A stretch of DNA of 64,000 bases, taken from contig JAIOJX010000024.1 of the NCBI GenBank assembly GCA_022376925.1, forward strand, positions 168,981,608 through 169,045,607, given 5' to 3'. Below, in pieces: positions 23,431 to 36,220 of this stretch; position 1 is the first letter of the stretch; every line of letters begins with the position of its first letter. Made by a program: the position numbers and the translations under genes. The DNA comes from Tragulus kanchil (taxonomy: Eukaryota > Chordata > Mammalia > Artiodactyla > Tragulidae). Under the pieces are notes generated by a model. The model worked only from the letters and a program-made list of their open reading frames with translations, was not told the DNA's origin and did not search any database.

Positions 23431-25576
23431 GCAGATATATAAGGACAAATATTCATTAAAACTTTGTATATGATAGCCAGAAACTGGAACCAATCAAAGT
23501 ACCCATCAATAGAGATTTGTTCAAATAAATTATAATGCAGTCATGGAGTGAAATGCTAAGTAGCAAGAATTAGGTAGATGAATGTATATTTAAATAGGGG
23601 GGAATAATATATTGTTGAATTGCCAAAGCCAATTAGAAAAATTGGATCTTTTCTACAGTATGGAGCTGCTTCAAAAAATTAAAACTACTGTATGACCCAG
23701 CAATTCCGTTTCTGGGAAGAAAATGAAATCACTATCTCAAAGAGATATCTGGACCCACATATTAATTGCAACACTATTTACAATCGTTAAGACACGGAAA
23801 CAATCTAAGTGTTCATCAGTGGATGAATGTGTAAAGAAAATGTGGTAGAAATATACAATGAAATATTAATCAACCATAAAAGAAGGAAATCCTGCTGTAG
23901 ACAACATGGATGAAACTGAGGGCATTATTCAAGTGAAATAAGTCAGACAGAGGAAGATGTGCACACCATGAGCTCAACCAGCCAGGATGAGCAGACGCCA
24001 GCATGTCTCTACATTTCTCAAAGGTGAGATTATAAGACTTTCATGTCCGTACCTACATACTTCTATGTTTGTTTCCATTTTTACTACAAAATTACACCAC
24101 TGTTGTTATCCACAAAAAAAAAAATAAAAGTGCCAACTTGGCATAACAAAGATTTTTAGAAGAATTTTTAAATACTTGGGAGGATGCTTATAACACATTG
24201 TCAAGTAAAAATGGTATGTCTTGAAGTATCCTGTAGTATCTCAGTTTCATTTATGTACATTCCTTTGCACAGGAAAATGTCTGAGAGGAAATATGCCAAA
24301 TATATGGTGGTTATAGCCAAGTGGTGGGATCCTGGGTGACTTTATTTTTTGTTTTATTTTTCAATATTTTTCATGTTTTCTACAAATGCTTTTGTAATTA
24401 TGTAATGCTTTCATAATCAGAAAAGACACCATTATATCCAGACAAGGATACTGGAGTGGGTTCCCATGCCCTCTTCCACGGGATCTTCCTGACCCAGGGA
24501 TTGCGCCCATGTCACTGAATTGGCAGATGGATTCTTTACCAGGGAGCCACCTGGGAAGCAGGTATGCAGATATATAAGGACAAATATTCATTAAAACTTT
24601 GTATATGATAGCCAGAAACTGGAACCAATCAAAGTACCCATCAATAGAGATTTGTTCAAATAAATTATAATGCAGTCATGGAGTGAAATGCTAAGTAGCA
24701 AGAATTAGGTAGATGAATGTATATTTAAATAGGGGGGAATAATATATTGTTGAATTGCCAAAGCCAATTAGAAAAATTGGATCTTTTCTACAGTATGGAG
24801 CTGCTTCAAAAAATTAAAACTACTGTATGACCCAGCAATTCCGTTTCTGGGGAAGAAAATGAAATCACTATCTCAAAGAGATATCTGGACCCACATATTA
24901 ATTGCAACACTATTTACAATCGTTAAGACACGGAAACAATCTAAGTGTTCATCAGTGGATGAATGTGTAAAGAAAATGTGGTAGAAATATACAATGAAAT
25001 ATTAATCAACCATAAAAGAAGGAAATCCTGCTGTAGACAACATGGATGAAACTGAGGGCATTATTCAAGTGAAATAAGTCAGACAGAGGAAGATGTGCAC
25101 ACCATGAGCTCAACCAGCCAGGATGAGCAGACGCCAGCATGTCTCTACATTTCTCAAAGGTGAGATTATAAGACTTTCATGTCCGTACCTACATACTTCT
25201 ATGTTTGTTTCCATTTTTACTACAAAATTACACCACTGTTGTTATCCACAAAAAAAAAAAGAATAAAAGTGCCAACTTGGCATAACAAAGATTTTTAGAA
25301 GAATTTTTAAATACTTGGGAGGATGCTTATAACACATTGTCAAGTAAAAATGGTATGTCTTGAAGTATCCTGTAGTATCTCAGTTTCATTTATGTACATT
25401 CCTTTGCACAGGAAAATGTCTGAGAGGAAATATGCCAAATATATGGTGGTTATAGCCAAGTGGTGGGATCCTGGGTGACTTTATTTTTTGTTTTATTTTT
25501 CAATATTTTTCATGTTTTCTACAAATGCTTTTGTAATTATGTAATGCTTTCATAATCAGAAAAGACACCATTATAT
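23303..25576. repeat. Direct duplication D10, offset 1135 bp
   Basis: Copy A 23303-24437, copy B 24438-25576. Differences are an extra G (CTGGGAAG/CTGGGGAAG, 23713/24848) and the length of an A-run near 24113/25250 followed by AAT/GAAT. Confidence 0.95.
23450..23990 (+). mobile_element. L1 LINE 3' end fragment (old)
   Basis: Landmarks in order: ACTACTGTATGACCCAGCAATTCC, ATATCTGGACCCACATATT, ATTGCAACACTATTTACAATCG, ATGTGTAAAGAAAATGTGGTAG, AACATGGATGAAACTGAGGGC and AAATAAGTCAGACAGAGG. Non-coding remnant. Repeated at 24587-25127 by D10. Confidence 0.82.
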
Positions 25577-27625
25577 ATAAAATACTCTTTGACTCAACCC
25601 TGTTGAAACTGCTTAGAAAGCAATTTCTCTCCTTTGAGACTGCTATCAGTACAATCAGAGTGTATGACTAACTTAAAATTGGATAAAAGAAATCTTTCAT
25701 CTTTTTCCATCCAAGAGGTTACGTGGTCCTACATCTAGAAATATATGTACATATTTCTTAACTCTTAATAGAAAAATTTCCCAATTTCAGTTACTGCCAT
25801 AACCTTTACCCTAGTTTTATTGTCTAGATTATTATAACAGCCATTAGCTTTCGTCCACTTTTGTTTCCATTTCTCCCCTAAGTACAGTCTATACTGTAAC
25901 TAGAACAGATGTGGAAGATCTACATACATGTTTCCAGAAGATTAATCATCTTACACTATGGTTTTCCTTTCATTTTGCTCAAAAGTCTTTAATGATAGGT
26001 GGCAAAGGGATCTTTACAGCATGATCCATTTCTGTAATAATTATATAAGCAACATTACCATATGTACAGAAAAAAGCTAGATGAATATATCTCAAGTTGA
26101 TAGCAAAGCTTTCCTCTGGGTGTAGTGGAATTAAAGGGAAATTTTTACATCCTAATTTTTATATCTCTGAAAAGTCTAGATTACTTTCATACTGCAAAGA
26201 AAAAAAAAAAAAACAACCAAAAAACGGTGAGTATGAAATTCTTGATGAAGTATCACTGCCCAGAGGATGAAATCTAAACTCTTCTTTTGTCCAAATGCCT
26301 GCCTCCAAAATCCACCTATTCTAGAAAACCCCAATTTACTCCATACTCTTCACAAATTACTCACTTTTCTGAATGTCTACAGGGCTTCTTGTCTTTGGTG
26401 TTTGCAGTTTATCACATACTGGGCCATAACATATAAACTAATACATTAAAGTGCCAACTTGGCATAACAAAGATTTTTAGAAGAATTTTTAAATACTTGG
26501 GAGGATGCTTATAACACATTGTCAAGTAAAAATGGTATGTCTTGAAGTATCCTGTAGTATCTCAGTTTCATTTATGTACATTCCTTTGCACAGGAAAATG
26601 TCTGAGAGGAAATATGCCAAATATATGGTGGTTATAGCCAAGTGGTGGGATCCTGGGTGACTTTATTTTTTGTTTTATTTTTCAATATTTTTCATGTTTT
26701 CTACAAATGCTTTTGTAATTATGTAATGCTTTCATAATCAGAAAAGACACCATTATATATAAAATACTCTTTGACTCAACCCTGTTGAAACTGCTTAGAA
26801 AGCAATTTCTCTCCTTTGAGACTGCTATCAGTACAATCAGAGTGTATGACTAACTTAAAATTGGATAAAAGAAATCTTTCATCTTTTTCCATCCAAGAGG
26901 TTACGTGGTCCTACATCTAGAAATATATGTACATATTTCTTAACTCTTAATAGAAAAATTTCCCAATTTCAGTTACTGCCATAACCTTTACCCTAGTTTT
27001 ATTGTCTAGATTATTATAACAGCCATTAGCTTTCGTCCACTTTTGTTTCCATTTCTCCCCTAAGTACAGTCTATACTGTAACTAGAACAGATGTGGAAGA
27101 TCTACATACATGTTTCCAGAAGATTAATCATCTTACACTATGGTTTTCCTTTCATTTTGCTCAAAAGTCTTTAATGATAGGTGGCAAAGGGATCTTTACA
27201 GCATGATCCATTTCTGTAATAATTATATAAGCAACATTACCATATGTACAGAAAAAAGCTAGATGAATATATCTCAAGTTGATAGCAAAGCTTTCCTCTG
27301 GGTGTAGTGGAATTAAAGGGAAATTTTTACATCCTAATTTTTATATCTCTGAAAAGTCTAGATTACTTTCATACTGCAAAGAAAAAAAAAAAAAACAACC
27401 AAAAAACGGTGAGTATGAAATTCTTGATGAAGTATCACTGCCCAGAGGATGAAATCTAAACTCTTCTTTTGTCCAAATGCCTGCCTCCAAAATCCACCTA
27501 TTCTAGAAAACCCGCCCAATTTACTCCATACTCTTCACAAATTACTCACTTTTCTGAATGTCTACAGGGCTTCTTGTCTTTGGTGTTTGCAGTTTATCAC
27601 ATACTGGGCCATAACATATAAACTA
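25266..27625. repeat. Direct duplication D11, offset 1182-1185 bp
   Basis: Copy A 25266-26440, filler about 7 bp, copy B 26448-27625. It overlaps D10, so GTGCCAACTTGGCATAAC occurs at 24129, 25269 and 26451. Copy B has GAAAACCCGCCCAATT against GAAAACCCCAATT (3 bp longer). Confidence 0.95.
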
Positions 27626-28221
27626 TCTCTTAATTAGTTTACATGAGGATGGAGATATTATGGAGAGAGTGTATGTTTATGCACCTTCCCAAAGTCTCTA
27701 AACTATGCTAGAGGGTCATTGGATGGTCCCTAAATGTTTATTAAATTGTTTTGAAACCCAACATCTAAGTAATTGAAAAAATATGAAAAGTTGTTTTCTT
27801 AGAGACACCCACAGGAAAGAAAAAATCTATTAGGAAGAAAAGAAAGAATAAAATGGGAGTTCATAGTGTATGTATGTGTACATCTATATATCACTCCAAT
27901 CTCTGCCTCCATAGTCGTATTGCCTTCTATGTGTCAAATCTCCACTGTCTTCCTATTGTAAGCATGTATGGGATTGCATTTAGGTTCCACTTGGATAATC
28001 CAGAATCATCTCCCTATTGTAAATTTCTCAGTCATATCTACAGAGTCTTTCTTTCCTTTTTGCCATGCAAGGAAATATCCACAGAGTCCAGGGATTAACA
28101 TATGGACATTTGGGGGGAGCCATAACTCAGCCTACATGGGAAAGTTCTTTATGGACTCTAACACGTTTTTCTCTATAAATTCTTCCAATTTCAGACATAG
28201 TATAAAAAAAGAAGCTTAAGT
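25577..28221. other. AT-rich non-coding DNA
   Basis: No gene recognised. It contains an A-run at 26201-26216 (again at about 27383-27398). The stretch 27880-28135, with ATTTCTCAGTCATATCTACAG and CCACAGAGTCCAGGGATTAAC, has the feel of an old interspersed repeat, but I cannot name it. Short frames here have no recognisable domains. Confidence 0.5.
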
Positions 28222-28345
28222 GAATTCCCTGGTGGCCCAGCAATCAGGATTCCATGCTTCCACTGGTGAAGATGAGGATCGGGGCATGAGTTTAATCCCT
28301 GGTCTAAGATCCCTCAAGGTACGTGTGGTGTGGCACAAACAAACA
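28222..28345 (+). mobile_element. CHR-type SINE fragment (old)
   Basis: Head GAATTCCCTGGTGGCCCAG, a decayed B-box GAGTTTAATCCCTGGTC, then AAACAAACAAAAAAGA tail. Strongly diverged and shortened. Confidence 0.7.
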
Positions 28346-28428
28346 AAAAAGATAAAATTCTTTAAACTGCTAATTTAAAAAACTTGATACAGTAGCTTTC
28401 AGGCCACTAGGAATAAATAGAGGTCTAA

Positions 28429-28711
28429 GGGCTTCCCTGGTGGTCCAGTGGGTAAGGATACCGCCTTGCAGTGCAAGGGGCACCGGTTCGATCCCTGGCC
28501 TGGGAAGATCCCACGTGCCACGGAGTGGCTGGACCGATGTGTCCAGTTACCGAGCCAGAGCTCTGGAGCACATGCGCCCAAGAGCCGGTGCTCTGCAGTG
28601 AGAGAAGCCACTGCAATGGGAGGCCCACACGGGCCAAAGAACAAAGATGGATGAAAATAGGTAAATGAAAGACCAATGGAAGTGGCCCGCCCGCCTCCCC
28701 TCCCCTCTAGA
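28429..28711 (+). mobile_element. tRNA-type SINE with GC-rich 3' module, full-length
   Basis: Starts GGGCTTCCCTGGTGGTCCAGTGGGTAAGG (A-box region TGGTCCAGTGGG), B-box GGTTCGATCCC at about 28484, then the family body, CCAAAGAACAAAGATGGATG, GAAATGAAAGACCAATGG-type segment and the CCTCCCCTCCCCT module. The 14 bp target-site duplication is AAATAGAGGTCTAA (28415-28428 and 28712-28725). Its 3' part recurs at 29693-29811. Confidence 0.92.
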
Positions 28712-30776
28712 AAATAGAGGTCTAAAAGCAGTAAAAACTTGCAGGAGAACACTAAAAGTCCATATGTTTAGCTTCTGAATACAGCGAGCTCAGTAGTGAC
28801 AGCCCAGGAAAGTGACCTGCTCTAAGCTTAATTTGGTGAAATCATGCATTGTGCATCTACAGTATGCTACTCTCACCTACAAGAGAAGGATGCAAAAGAC
28901 TTGCAAGACACAAGAGTTTATAATCTAACGATCACCCTTGCAATTAACAGTTAAATGGAGAAAAAACATGGTAAAGCAGCTGAGATTTTTGATAATGCCC
29001 TATTTTGGAACAGATTATGAGAAACCAGGCTAAGAGCAGCACAAAAGAAGCAGGTCAGTCTCCTCCTGTAGTTACATAATTCCTATGGGGAGTGAGGAAT
29101 TGGGGCCATCTCTCTGCAGGTGAAAATGTGATTTTGTTCACTATGCAAAGCGATGCATATGTTCTAGGACAATGTCAACATTTAATAACTTCAAAAGTCA
29201 AAATGGTGTACCATTTGGGTGGGATACCAATAAGGCTTGTGTAGGCAAACATGAATTTGCTTTGAGATTAAATTTTACTTCTTGGTATACCAAAACAATC
29301 TATTGCATCAAGTTGGAAGAAGATAAGTACATTACTTTCTTGTCCTTTAGATGATAAAAGTCAACACCTTTCTATGAGGGAGAGAATTTAGGTCTCATGC
29401 CAGAAAAAAGAAAAAAAAAAAACTAGGAAGTTTGTTTTGAAAAGTATACTATGTAAAAAGAAAAATTAATATAAAACATAGAAACCTTTATTATGTGACA
29501 GTTCCACAAACATATATCGAATCTCTTTTATGAGGCCTCCAGGGAGAAAAGAAATGAAAAAGAAATAATACCTATACCCAGGGAACTAGTTTCCTGTCTC
29601 CTGGCATTGATGATGCATCAGAACAGGATGTGGTCCAGCTTGGAGCACTGAAGCCCCACAAGATGTGGAAGATATTCCCCCTTTTCTCCATGGGCAGTGA
29701 GAAGCCACTGCAATGGGAGGCCCACAGGAGCCAAAGAACAAAGATGGATGAAAATAGGTAAATGAAAGACCAATAGAAGTAGCCCGCCTGCTCCCCTCCC
29801 CCCCCTCTAGAAAATAGAGGTCTAAAAGCAGTAAAAACTTGCAGGAGAACACTAAAAGTCCATATGTTTAGCTTCTGAATACAGCGAGCTCAGTAGTGAC
29901 AGCCCAGGAAAGTGACCTGCTCTAAGCTTAATTTGGTGAAATCATGCATTGTGCATCTACAGTATGCTACTCTCACCTACAAGAGAAGGATGCAAAAGAC
30001 TTGCAAGACACAAGAGTTTATAATCTAACGATCACCCTTGCAATTAACAGTTAAATGGAGAAAAAACATGGTAAAGCAGCTGAGATTTTTGATAATGCCC
30101 TATTTTGGAACAGATTATGAGAAACCAGGCTAAGAGCAGCACAAAAGAAGCAGGTCAGTCTCCTCCTGTAGTTACATAATTCCTATGGGGAGTGAGGAAT
30201 TGGGGCCATCTCTCTGCAGGTGAAAATGTGATTTTGTTCACTATGCAAAGCGATGCATATGTTCTAGGACAATGTCAACATTTAATAACTTCAAAAGTCA
30301 AAATGGTGTACCATTTGGGTGGGATACCAATAAGGCTTGTGTAGGCAAACATGAATTTGCTTTGAGATTAAATTTTACTTCTTGGTATACCAAAACAATC
30401 TATTGCATCAAGTTGGAAGAAGATAAGTACATTACTTTCTTGTCCTTTAGATGATAAAAGTCAACACCTTTCTATGAGGGAGAGAATTTAGGTCTCATGC
30501 CAGAAAAAAGAAAAAAAAAAAACTAGGAAGTTTGTTTTGAAAAGTATACTATGTAAAAAGAAAAATTAATATAAAACATAGAAACCTTTATTATGTGACA
30601 GTTCCACAAACATATATCGAATCTCTTTTATGAGGCCTCCAGGGAGAAAAGAAATGAAAAAGAAATAATACCTATACCCAGGGAACTAGTTTCCTGTCTC
30701 CTGGCATTGATGATGCATCAGAACAGGATGTGGTCCAGCTTGGAGCACTGAAGCCCCAGCAAGATGTGGAAGATAT
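28595..30776. repeat. Direct duplication D12, offset about 1097-1100 bp
   Basis: Copy A 28595-29675, filler 29676-29692, copy B 29693-30776. Differences: the C-run in the SINE tail is longer in copy B (about 29803), GTGAGAGAAG/GTGAGAAG, and CCCCACAAG/CCCCAGCAAG. Non-SINE parts of the unit hold no recognisable gene. Confidence 0.93.
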
Positions 30777-31109
30777 CTAGGCAGGGCAGCAGCCCAGCGC
30801 AGCATGTGGAGGTGTCCACATGGGGCTTGGGGAAAGGGACAATCATAGGAGATTAAACAATCTCAGAAGGACTGATGAAACAGAATAGTCATGCTAAGGA
30901 TAATGGGAGTTAGATTTATCACTGGTAGAGATGGTAATAACATATACGAATAGTGAAAAAACTAGACTGAACTAGTTGGTGTTGGCGTGAAATCGGAGGT
31001 ATAAGTGTGAAATCATGATTTTGAATATATATAGATAGAGAAACTTAGAAATAAAATGTGTGTAAGCATAAGTGTAAATTTATATGCATAAATAAATATA
31101 TTAATGCAC
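30777..31109. other. Unique DNA, nothing recognised
   Basis: No gene or repeat recognised. Confidence 0.5.
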
Positions 31110-31181
31110 ATATATATGTGTGTGTGTGTATGTGTATATATGTGTGTGTGTATAATATATATATACATATATATATATATT
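31110..31181 (+). repeat. Compound (TA)n/(TG)n microsatellite
   Basis: Alternating purine-pyrimidine tract of TATA and TGTG blocks, a likely polymorphic marker and possible Z-DNA former. Confidence 0.9.
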
Positions 31182-31609
31182 TCATATAGTCCTTAGATGT
31201 GTCCACTGAAAAGCCCAAGAACAGTGACACCTCAATAGCAATGAACACATCTACACCAGGATCTTAGTTTCTGAATGCCATTCTCTGCCAAAAGGCGCCA
31301 GAGTTCCTTGAAGGAATGACCCATTCCATGGTTAGGATGGGCAAAGTACAAAATAAACTTGGACTGTCCTGTGCAGCATGCAGGGAAGTGCAGAAGAATG
31401 ATGGAAATTTGTTAAAAGGATAAAGAAACCGACTTCCACTCATCAAATGTGAAACAGTCTGGGTGTCAAAATAATGACAGTAAGGGTCACAGTCCACTGA
31501 GTGAAATAGGAGCTCCTTGGCCAATACGGGTATACATTTTAAAAAGAATAAAAAGGAAGTTTGAAGGATGGGATATTTAAACAGCATTAAACTACTTCCC
31601 CACGTGGTT
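31182..31609. other. Unique DNA left of the BovB element
   Basis: The minus-strand frame of the BovB endonuclease continues open into this stretch (to about 31264), but the amino acids no longer resemble BovB, so this is read-through into flanking DNA. Positions 31291-31609 recur at 32391-32709. Confidence 0.55.
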
Positions 31610-32242
31610 TTTCCTACTTTCTTCAATTTAAGTCTGAATTTTGCCGTAAAGAGTCCATGATCTGAGCCACTGTCAGCTCCAGGGCTTGTTTCTGTGGACT
31701 GTGTAGAGCTTCTCCATCTTCGGCTGCAAAGAACATAGTCAGTGTGGTTTTGGTATTGACCATCTGGTGATGTCCACGTGTGGAGTCGTCTCTTGTGTTG
31801 CTGGAAGAGGCTGTTTGCTGTGACCAGTGCGCTCTCCTGGTGAAACTCTGTGAGCCTCTGCCCTGCTTCCTTCTGTCCTCCAAGGCCCAGCTTACCTGTC
31901 ACTCCAGGTATCACAGGACTCCCCACTTTTGCATTCCAGTCCCCAGTGATGAAAAGGACATCTTTTTTGTGTGTTTGTTCTAGAAGATCTTGTAGGTGGA
32001 TGTTCATAGAACTGTTCAGCTTCAGCTTCTTCAGCATTAGTGGTTGGGGCATAGACTTGGGTTACTGTGATATTGGATGGTTTGCCTTGGAAATGAACCA
32101 AGGTCGTTCTGTCGTTTTTGAGAATGCACCGAAGTACTGCACTTTGAACTCTTTTGTTGACTATGAGGGTTACTCCGTTTCTTCTAAGGGATTCTTGCCC
32201 ACAGCAGTAGATATAATGCTCATCTGAATTAAATTCACCCAT
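31600..32242 (-). pseudogene. BovB ORF2 endonuclease domain (APE-type), frameshifted, copy A
   Basis: In two minus-strand frames (32242-31892 and 32052-31600) the sequence gives the BovB endonuclease: NSDEHYIYYCG-like start region, GVTLIVNKRVQ, VQVYAPT-type segment, the GDWNAKVGS motif with the catalytic Asp/Asn pair, HTDYVLCS, and SDHGLF near the end. SDH is the usual catalytic histidine motif of this fold. The frame shifts near EAEAEQFYE (about 32030). It would nick target DNA in an active element, but here it is broken and lacks the reverse transcriptase in the same orientation. Confidence 0.85.
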
Positions 32243-34470
32243 TCCTATCCATTTAATTCATGATTCCTACCTTAAATGTCAATGTCAGTTCTTGCCATCT
32301 CGTTTGACCACCTCCAATTTACCTTGATTCACTGACCTAACATTCCAGGTTCCTATGAAATATTGTTCTTTGCCACATTGGACTTTACTTAAAGGCGCCA
32401 GAGTTCCTTGAAGGAATGACCCATTCCATGGTTAGGATGGGCAAAGTACAAAATAAACTTGGACTGTCCTGTGCAGCATGCAGGGAAGTGCAGAAGAATG
32501 ATGGAAATTTGTTAAAAGGATAAAGAAACCGACTTCCACTCATCAAATGTGAAACAGTCTGGGTGTCAAAATAATGACAGTAAGGGTCACAGTCCACTGA
32601 GTGAAATAGGAGCTCCTTGGCCAATACGGGTATACATTTTAAAAAGAATAAAAAGGAAGTTTGAAGGATGGGATATTTAAACAGCATTAAACTACTTCCC
32701 CACGTGGTTTTTCCTACTTTCTTCAATTTAAGTCTGAATTTTGCCGTAAAGAGTCCATGATCTGAGCCACTGTCAGCTCCAGGGCTTGTTTCTGTGGACT
32801 GTGTAGAGCTTCTCCATCTTCGGCTGCAAAGAACATAGTCAGTGTGGTTTTGGTATTGACCATCTGGTGATGTCCACGTGTGGAGTCGTCTCTTGTGTTG
32901 CTGGAAGAGGCTGTTTGCTGTGACCAGTGCGCTCTCCTGGTGAAACTCTGTGAGCCTCTGCCCTGCTTCCTTCTGTCCTCCAAGGCCCAGCTTACCTGTC
33001 ACTCCAGGTATCACAGGACTCCCTACTTTTGCATTCCAGTCCCCAGTGATGAAAAGGACATCTTTTTTGTGTGTTTGTTCTAGAAGATCTTGTAGGTGGA
33101 TGTTCATAGAACTGTTCAGCTTCAGCTTCTTCAGCATTAGTGGTTGGGGCATAGACTTGGGTTACTGTGATATTGGATGGTTTGCCTTGGAAATGAACCA
33201 AGGTCGTTCTGTCGTTTTTGAGAATGCACCGAAGTACTGCACTTTGAACTCTTTTGTTGACTATGAGGGTTACTCCGTTTCTTCTAAGGGATTCTTGCCC
33301 ACAGCAGTAGATATAATGCTCATCTGAATTAAATTCACCCATTCCTATCCATTTAATTCATGATTCCTACCTTAAATGTCAATGTCAGTTCTTGCCATCT
33401 CGTTTGACCACCTCCAATTTACCTTGATTCACTGACCTAACATTCCAGGTTCCTATGAAATATTGTTCTTTGCCACATTGGACTTTACTTTCACCACCAG
33501 ACACATCCACACAACTGGGCATAGATTCTGCTTTGGCTCTGCCTTTTCATTCCTTCTGGAGTTATTTGTCTGATCTTCTCCAATAGCATTTTGGGCACCA
33601 ACTGATCTAGCGAGTTCATCATTCAGTATTATATCTTTTTGCCTTTTCATTACTGTTCATAGGGTTCTCAAGGCAAGAATACCGAAGTGGTGTGCCATTC
33701 CCTTCTCCAGTGGACCAGGTTTTGTCAGAACTCTCCACCATGCGCCATCTGCTTGGGTGGCCCTACATGGCATGGCTAGTGGTTTCATTGTTAGACATGG
33801 CTGTGATCCACATGATCAATTTGGTTAGTTTTCTATGATTGCATTTTTCATATTGTCTGCCCTCCAATGGACGAAGTTAAGTGTCTTATGGAACCTTCCT
33901 GATGGGACAGACTGGCTATGGGGAAAGCTGGATCTTGCTCTGGTGGGCGATGCCCTCTTCAGCAGATCTTTAATCCAATTATCTGCTGATGGGTGAAGCT
34001 GTGTTCCTTCCCTGTGGTTTGGCCTGAGGCCAAGCTATGGGAGGGGTAACAGTAACCTTCTCCAAGAGAACTCGTGCCAGCGTGCTGCCCCAGGACTGCT
34101 GCTTCAGGGCCCCGGCCCAGCGGCAGGCCACTGCCGACCCACGCCTCCGCGGGAGACTCCACAGCCCGCAGAGGCAGGTCTGGCTCCATCTCTTTTGGGA
34201 ACACTGCTCCTTTCCCTGGGTCCTGGTGCACACAAGGTTTCGCTTATGCAGAGTGTGTTTCCCCAGTCCTGCTTGGCAGCTCTATAGCCCAGCTGATGGT
34301 TTTAAAAATGCAATTGCACCCCTCCTACCGTCTTGTTGCGGCTTCTCCTTTGCTCTTGTATGTGAGCTATCTTTTTTTTTAGTGGGTTCCAACATCCTTC
34401 TGTCAGTAGTTTTTTAACCGCTACTTGCAGTTTTGGTATTCTCGCAGGAGAAGATGAGTGCACATCCTTC
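31610..34470 (-). mobile_element. BovB LINE, inverted 5' half (5' leader and endonuclease), with D13 and D14 inside
   Basis: Minus-strand half of a twin-primed BovB. Right to left it reads the BovB 5' end (near 34300-34470, AAGATAGCTCACATACAAG), the leader (33730-34240) and ORF2 start, then the apurinic-like endonuclease. It stops abruptly at about 31610 after a KVGKTT motif. The partner sense half begins at about 35580. Each segment appears twice because of D13 and D14. Confidence 0.87.
32710..33342 (-). pseudogene. BovB endonuclease domain, copy B
   Basis: Exact repeat of 31600-32242 except for one C/T difference in GACTCCC(C/T)ACTTTTG (31922/33022), which changes one residue (G to R, in the alternate frame). 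Same frameshift. Confidence 0.85.
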
Positions 34471-35648
34471 CGCTCAAAGAACATGGATAGAGTTTGTAAC
34501 ATTGTACAGGAGGCAGTGATCAAACCAACCCCAAGAAAAAGAAACATTCCAGGTTCCTATGAAATATTGTTCTTTGCCACATTGGACTTTACTTTCACCA
34601 CCAGACACATCCACACAACTGGGCATAGATTCTGCTTTGGCTCTGCCTTTTCATTCCTTCTGGAGTTATTTGTCTGATCTTCTCCAATAGCATTTTGGGC
34701 ACCAACTGATCTAGCGAGTTCATCATTCAGTATTATATCTTTTTGCCTTTTCATTACTGTTCATAGGGTTCTCAAGGCAAGAATACCGAAGTGGTGTGCC
34801 ATTCCCTTCTCCAGTGGACCAGGTTTTGTCAGAACTCTCCACCATGCGCCATCTGCTTGGGTGGCCCTACATGGCATGGCTAGTGGTTTCATTGTTAGAC
34901 ATGGCTGTGATCCACATGATCAATTTGGTTAGTTTTCTATGATTGCATTTTTCATATTGTCTGCCCTCCAATGGACGAAGTTAAGTGTCTTATGGAACCT
35001 TCCTGATGGGACAGACTGGCTATGGGGAAAGCTGGATCTTGCTCTGGTGGGCGATGCCCTCTTCAGCAGATCTTTAATCCAATTATCTGCTGATGGGTGA
35101 AGCTGTGTTCCTTCCCTGTGGTTTGGCCTGAGGCCAAGCTATGGGAGGGGTAACAGTAACCTTCTCCAAGAGAACTCGTGCCAGCGTGCTGCCCCAGGAC
35201 TGCTGCTTCAGGGCCCCGGCCCAGCGGCAGGCCACTGCCGACCCACGCCTCCGCGGGAGACTCCACAGCCCGCAGAGGCAGGTCTGGCTCCATCTCTTTT
35301 GGGAACACTGCTCCTTTCCCTGGGTCCTGGTGCACACAAGGTTTCGCTTATGCAGAGTGTGTTTCCCCAGTCCTGCTTGGCAGCTCTATAGCCCAGCTGA
35401 TGGTTTTAAAAATGCAATTGCACCCCTCCTACCGTCTTGTTGCGGCTTCTCCTTTGCTCTTGTATGTGAGCTATCTTTTTTTTTAGTGGGTTCCAACATC
35501 CTTCTGTCAGTAGTTTTTTAACCGCTACTTGCAGTTTTGGTATTCTCGCAGGAGAAGATGAGTGCACATCCTTCCGCTCAAAGAACATGGATAGAGTTTG
35601 TAACATTGTACAGGAGGCAGTGATCAAACCAACCCCAAGAAAAAGAAA
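33439..35648. repeat. Direct duplication D14, offset exactly 1104 bp
   Basis: Copy A 33439-34542, copy B 34543-35648. It overlaps the end of D13, so ACATTCCAGGTTCCTATG occurs at 32339, 33440 and 34544. Copies appear identical. Confidence 0.96.
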
Positions 35649-35987
35649 TGCCAAAAAGCATAATGGCTGTCTGAGGAGGCCTTACAAATAGCTGAGAAGA
35701 GATGTGAAATGCAAAAGAGAAAAGGAAAGATACACCCATCTGAATGCAGAGTTCCAGAGAATAGCAAGGAGAGATAAGAGAGCCTTCTTAGGTGAACAAT
35801 GCAAAGAAATAGAGGAAAACAACAGAATGGGAAAGACTAAAGATCTCTACGGCAAAATTAGAGACACCAAAGAAACATTTCATGAAAAGATGAGCACAAT
35901 AAAGGACAGAAATGGTATGGACCTAACAGAAGCAGAAGATATGAAGAAGAAGAGGTGGCAAGAATACACAGAGGAACTATTAAAAAG

Positions 35988-35991
<4 letters not shown>

Positions 35992-36036
<45 letters not shown>
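35992..36036 (+). repeat. (AT)n microsatellite in a SINE tail
   Basis: Uninterrupted AT dinucleotide run of about 45 bases at the A-rich tail side of the SINE at 36037-36220. Probably grown from the SINE tail. Confidence 0.93.
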
Positions 36037-36039
<3 letters not shown>

Positions 36040-36220
36040 ACTGCATTGGGTCTTAGTTGTGGCATGTGAGATCCTTTAGCTGTGCCATGCAAGAGCTTTA
36101 GTTGCAACATGCAAACCCTTAGTTGCAGCATGTGGGATCTAGTTCCCTGACCAGGGATTGAACCCAGGCCCTCTGCATTGGGAGCTTGAATTCTTACCCC
36201 CTAGACCACCAGGAAGGTCC
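36037..36220 (-). mobile_element. CHR-type SINE nested in BovB
   Basis: The minus strand starts GGGACCTTCCTGGTGGTCTAGGGGG, B-box GGGTTCAATCCCTGGTCAGGG, and ends GACCCAATGCAGTCAA before the AT run. It interrupts the BovB frame between ...EELLKRF and NDPDDHDG. Flanks share an AAAAAGAT-like target site (35983 and about 36223). Confidence 0.83.

Larger units (their letters stand above)
31291..33490. repeat. Direct duplication D13, offset exactly 1100 bp
   Basis: Copy A 31291-32390, copy B 32391-33490, with no filler. Only one base difference was noticed. The junction shares AAAG. Confidence 0.96.

Noticed and set aside
28478..28500. tRNA gene suggested by A-box and B-box in the SINE heads
   Set aside because: The promoter boxes belong to tRNA-derived SINEs, and no complete cloverleaf with an anticodon stem was found.
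31264..31609. C-terminal extension of the BovB endonuclease frame as a fusion protein
   Set aside because: Similarity to BovB stops at about 31610. The remaining open frame is flanking DNA read by chance.
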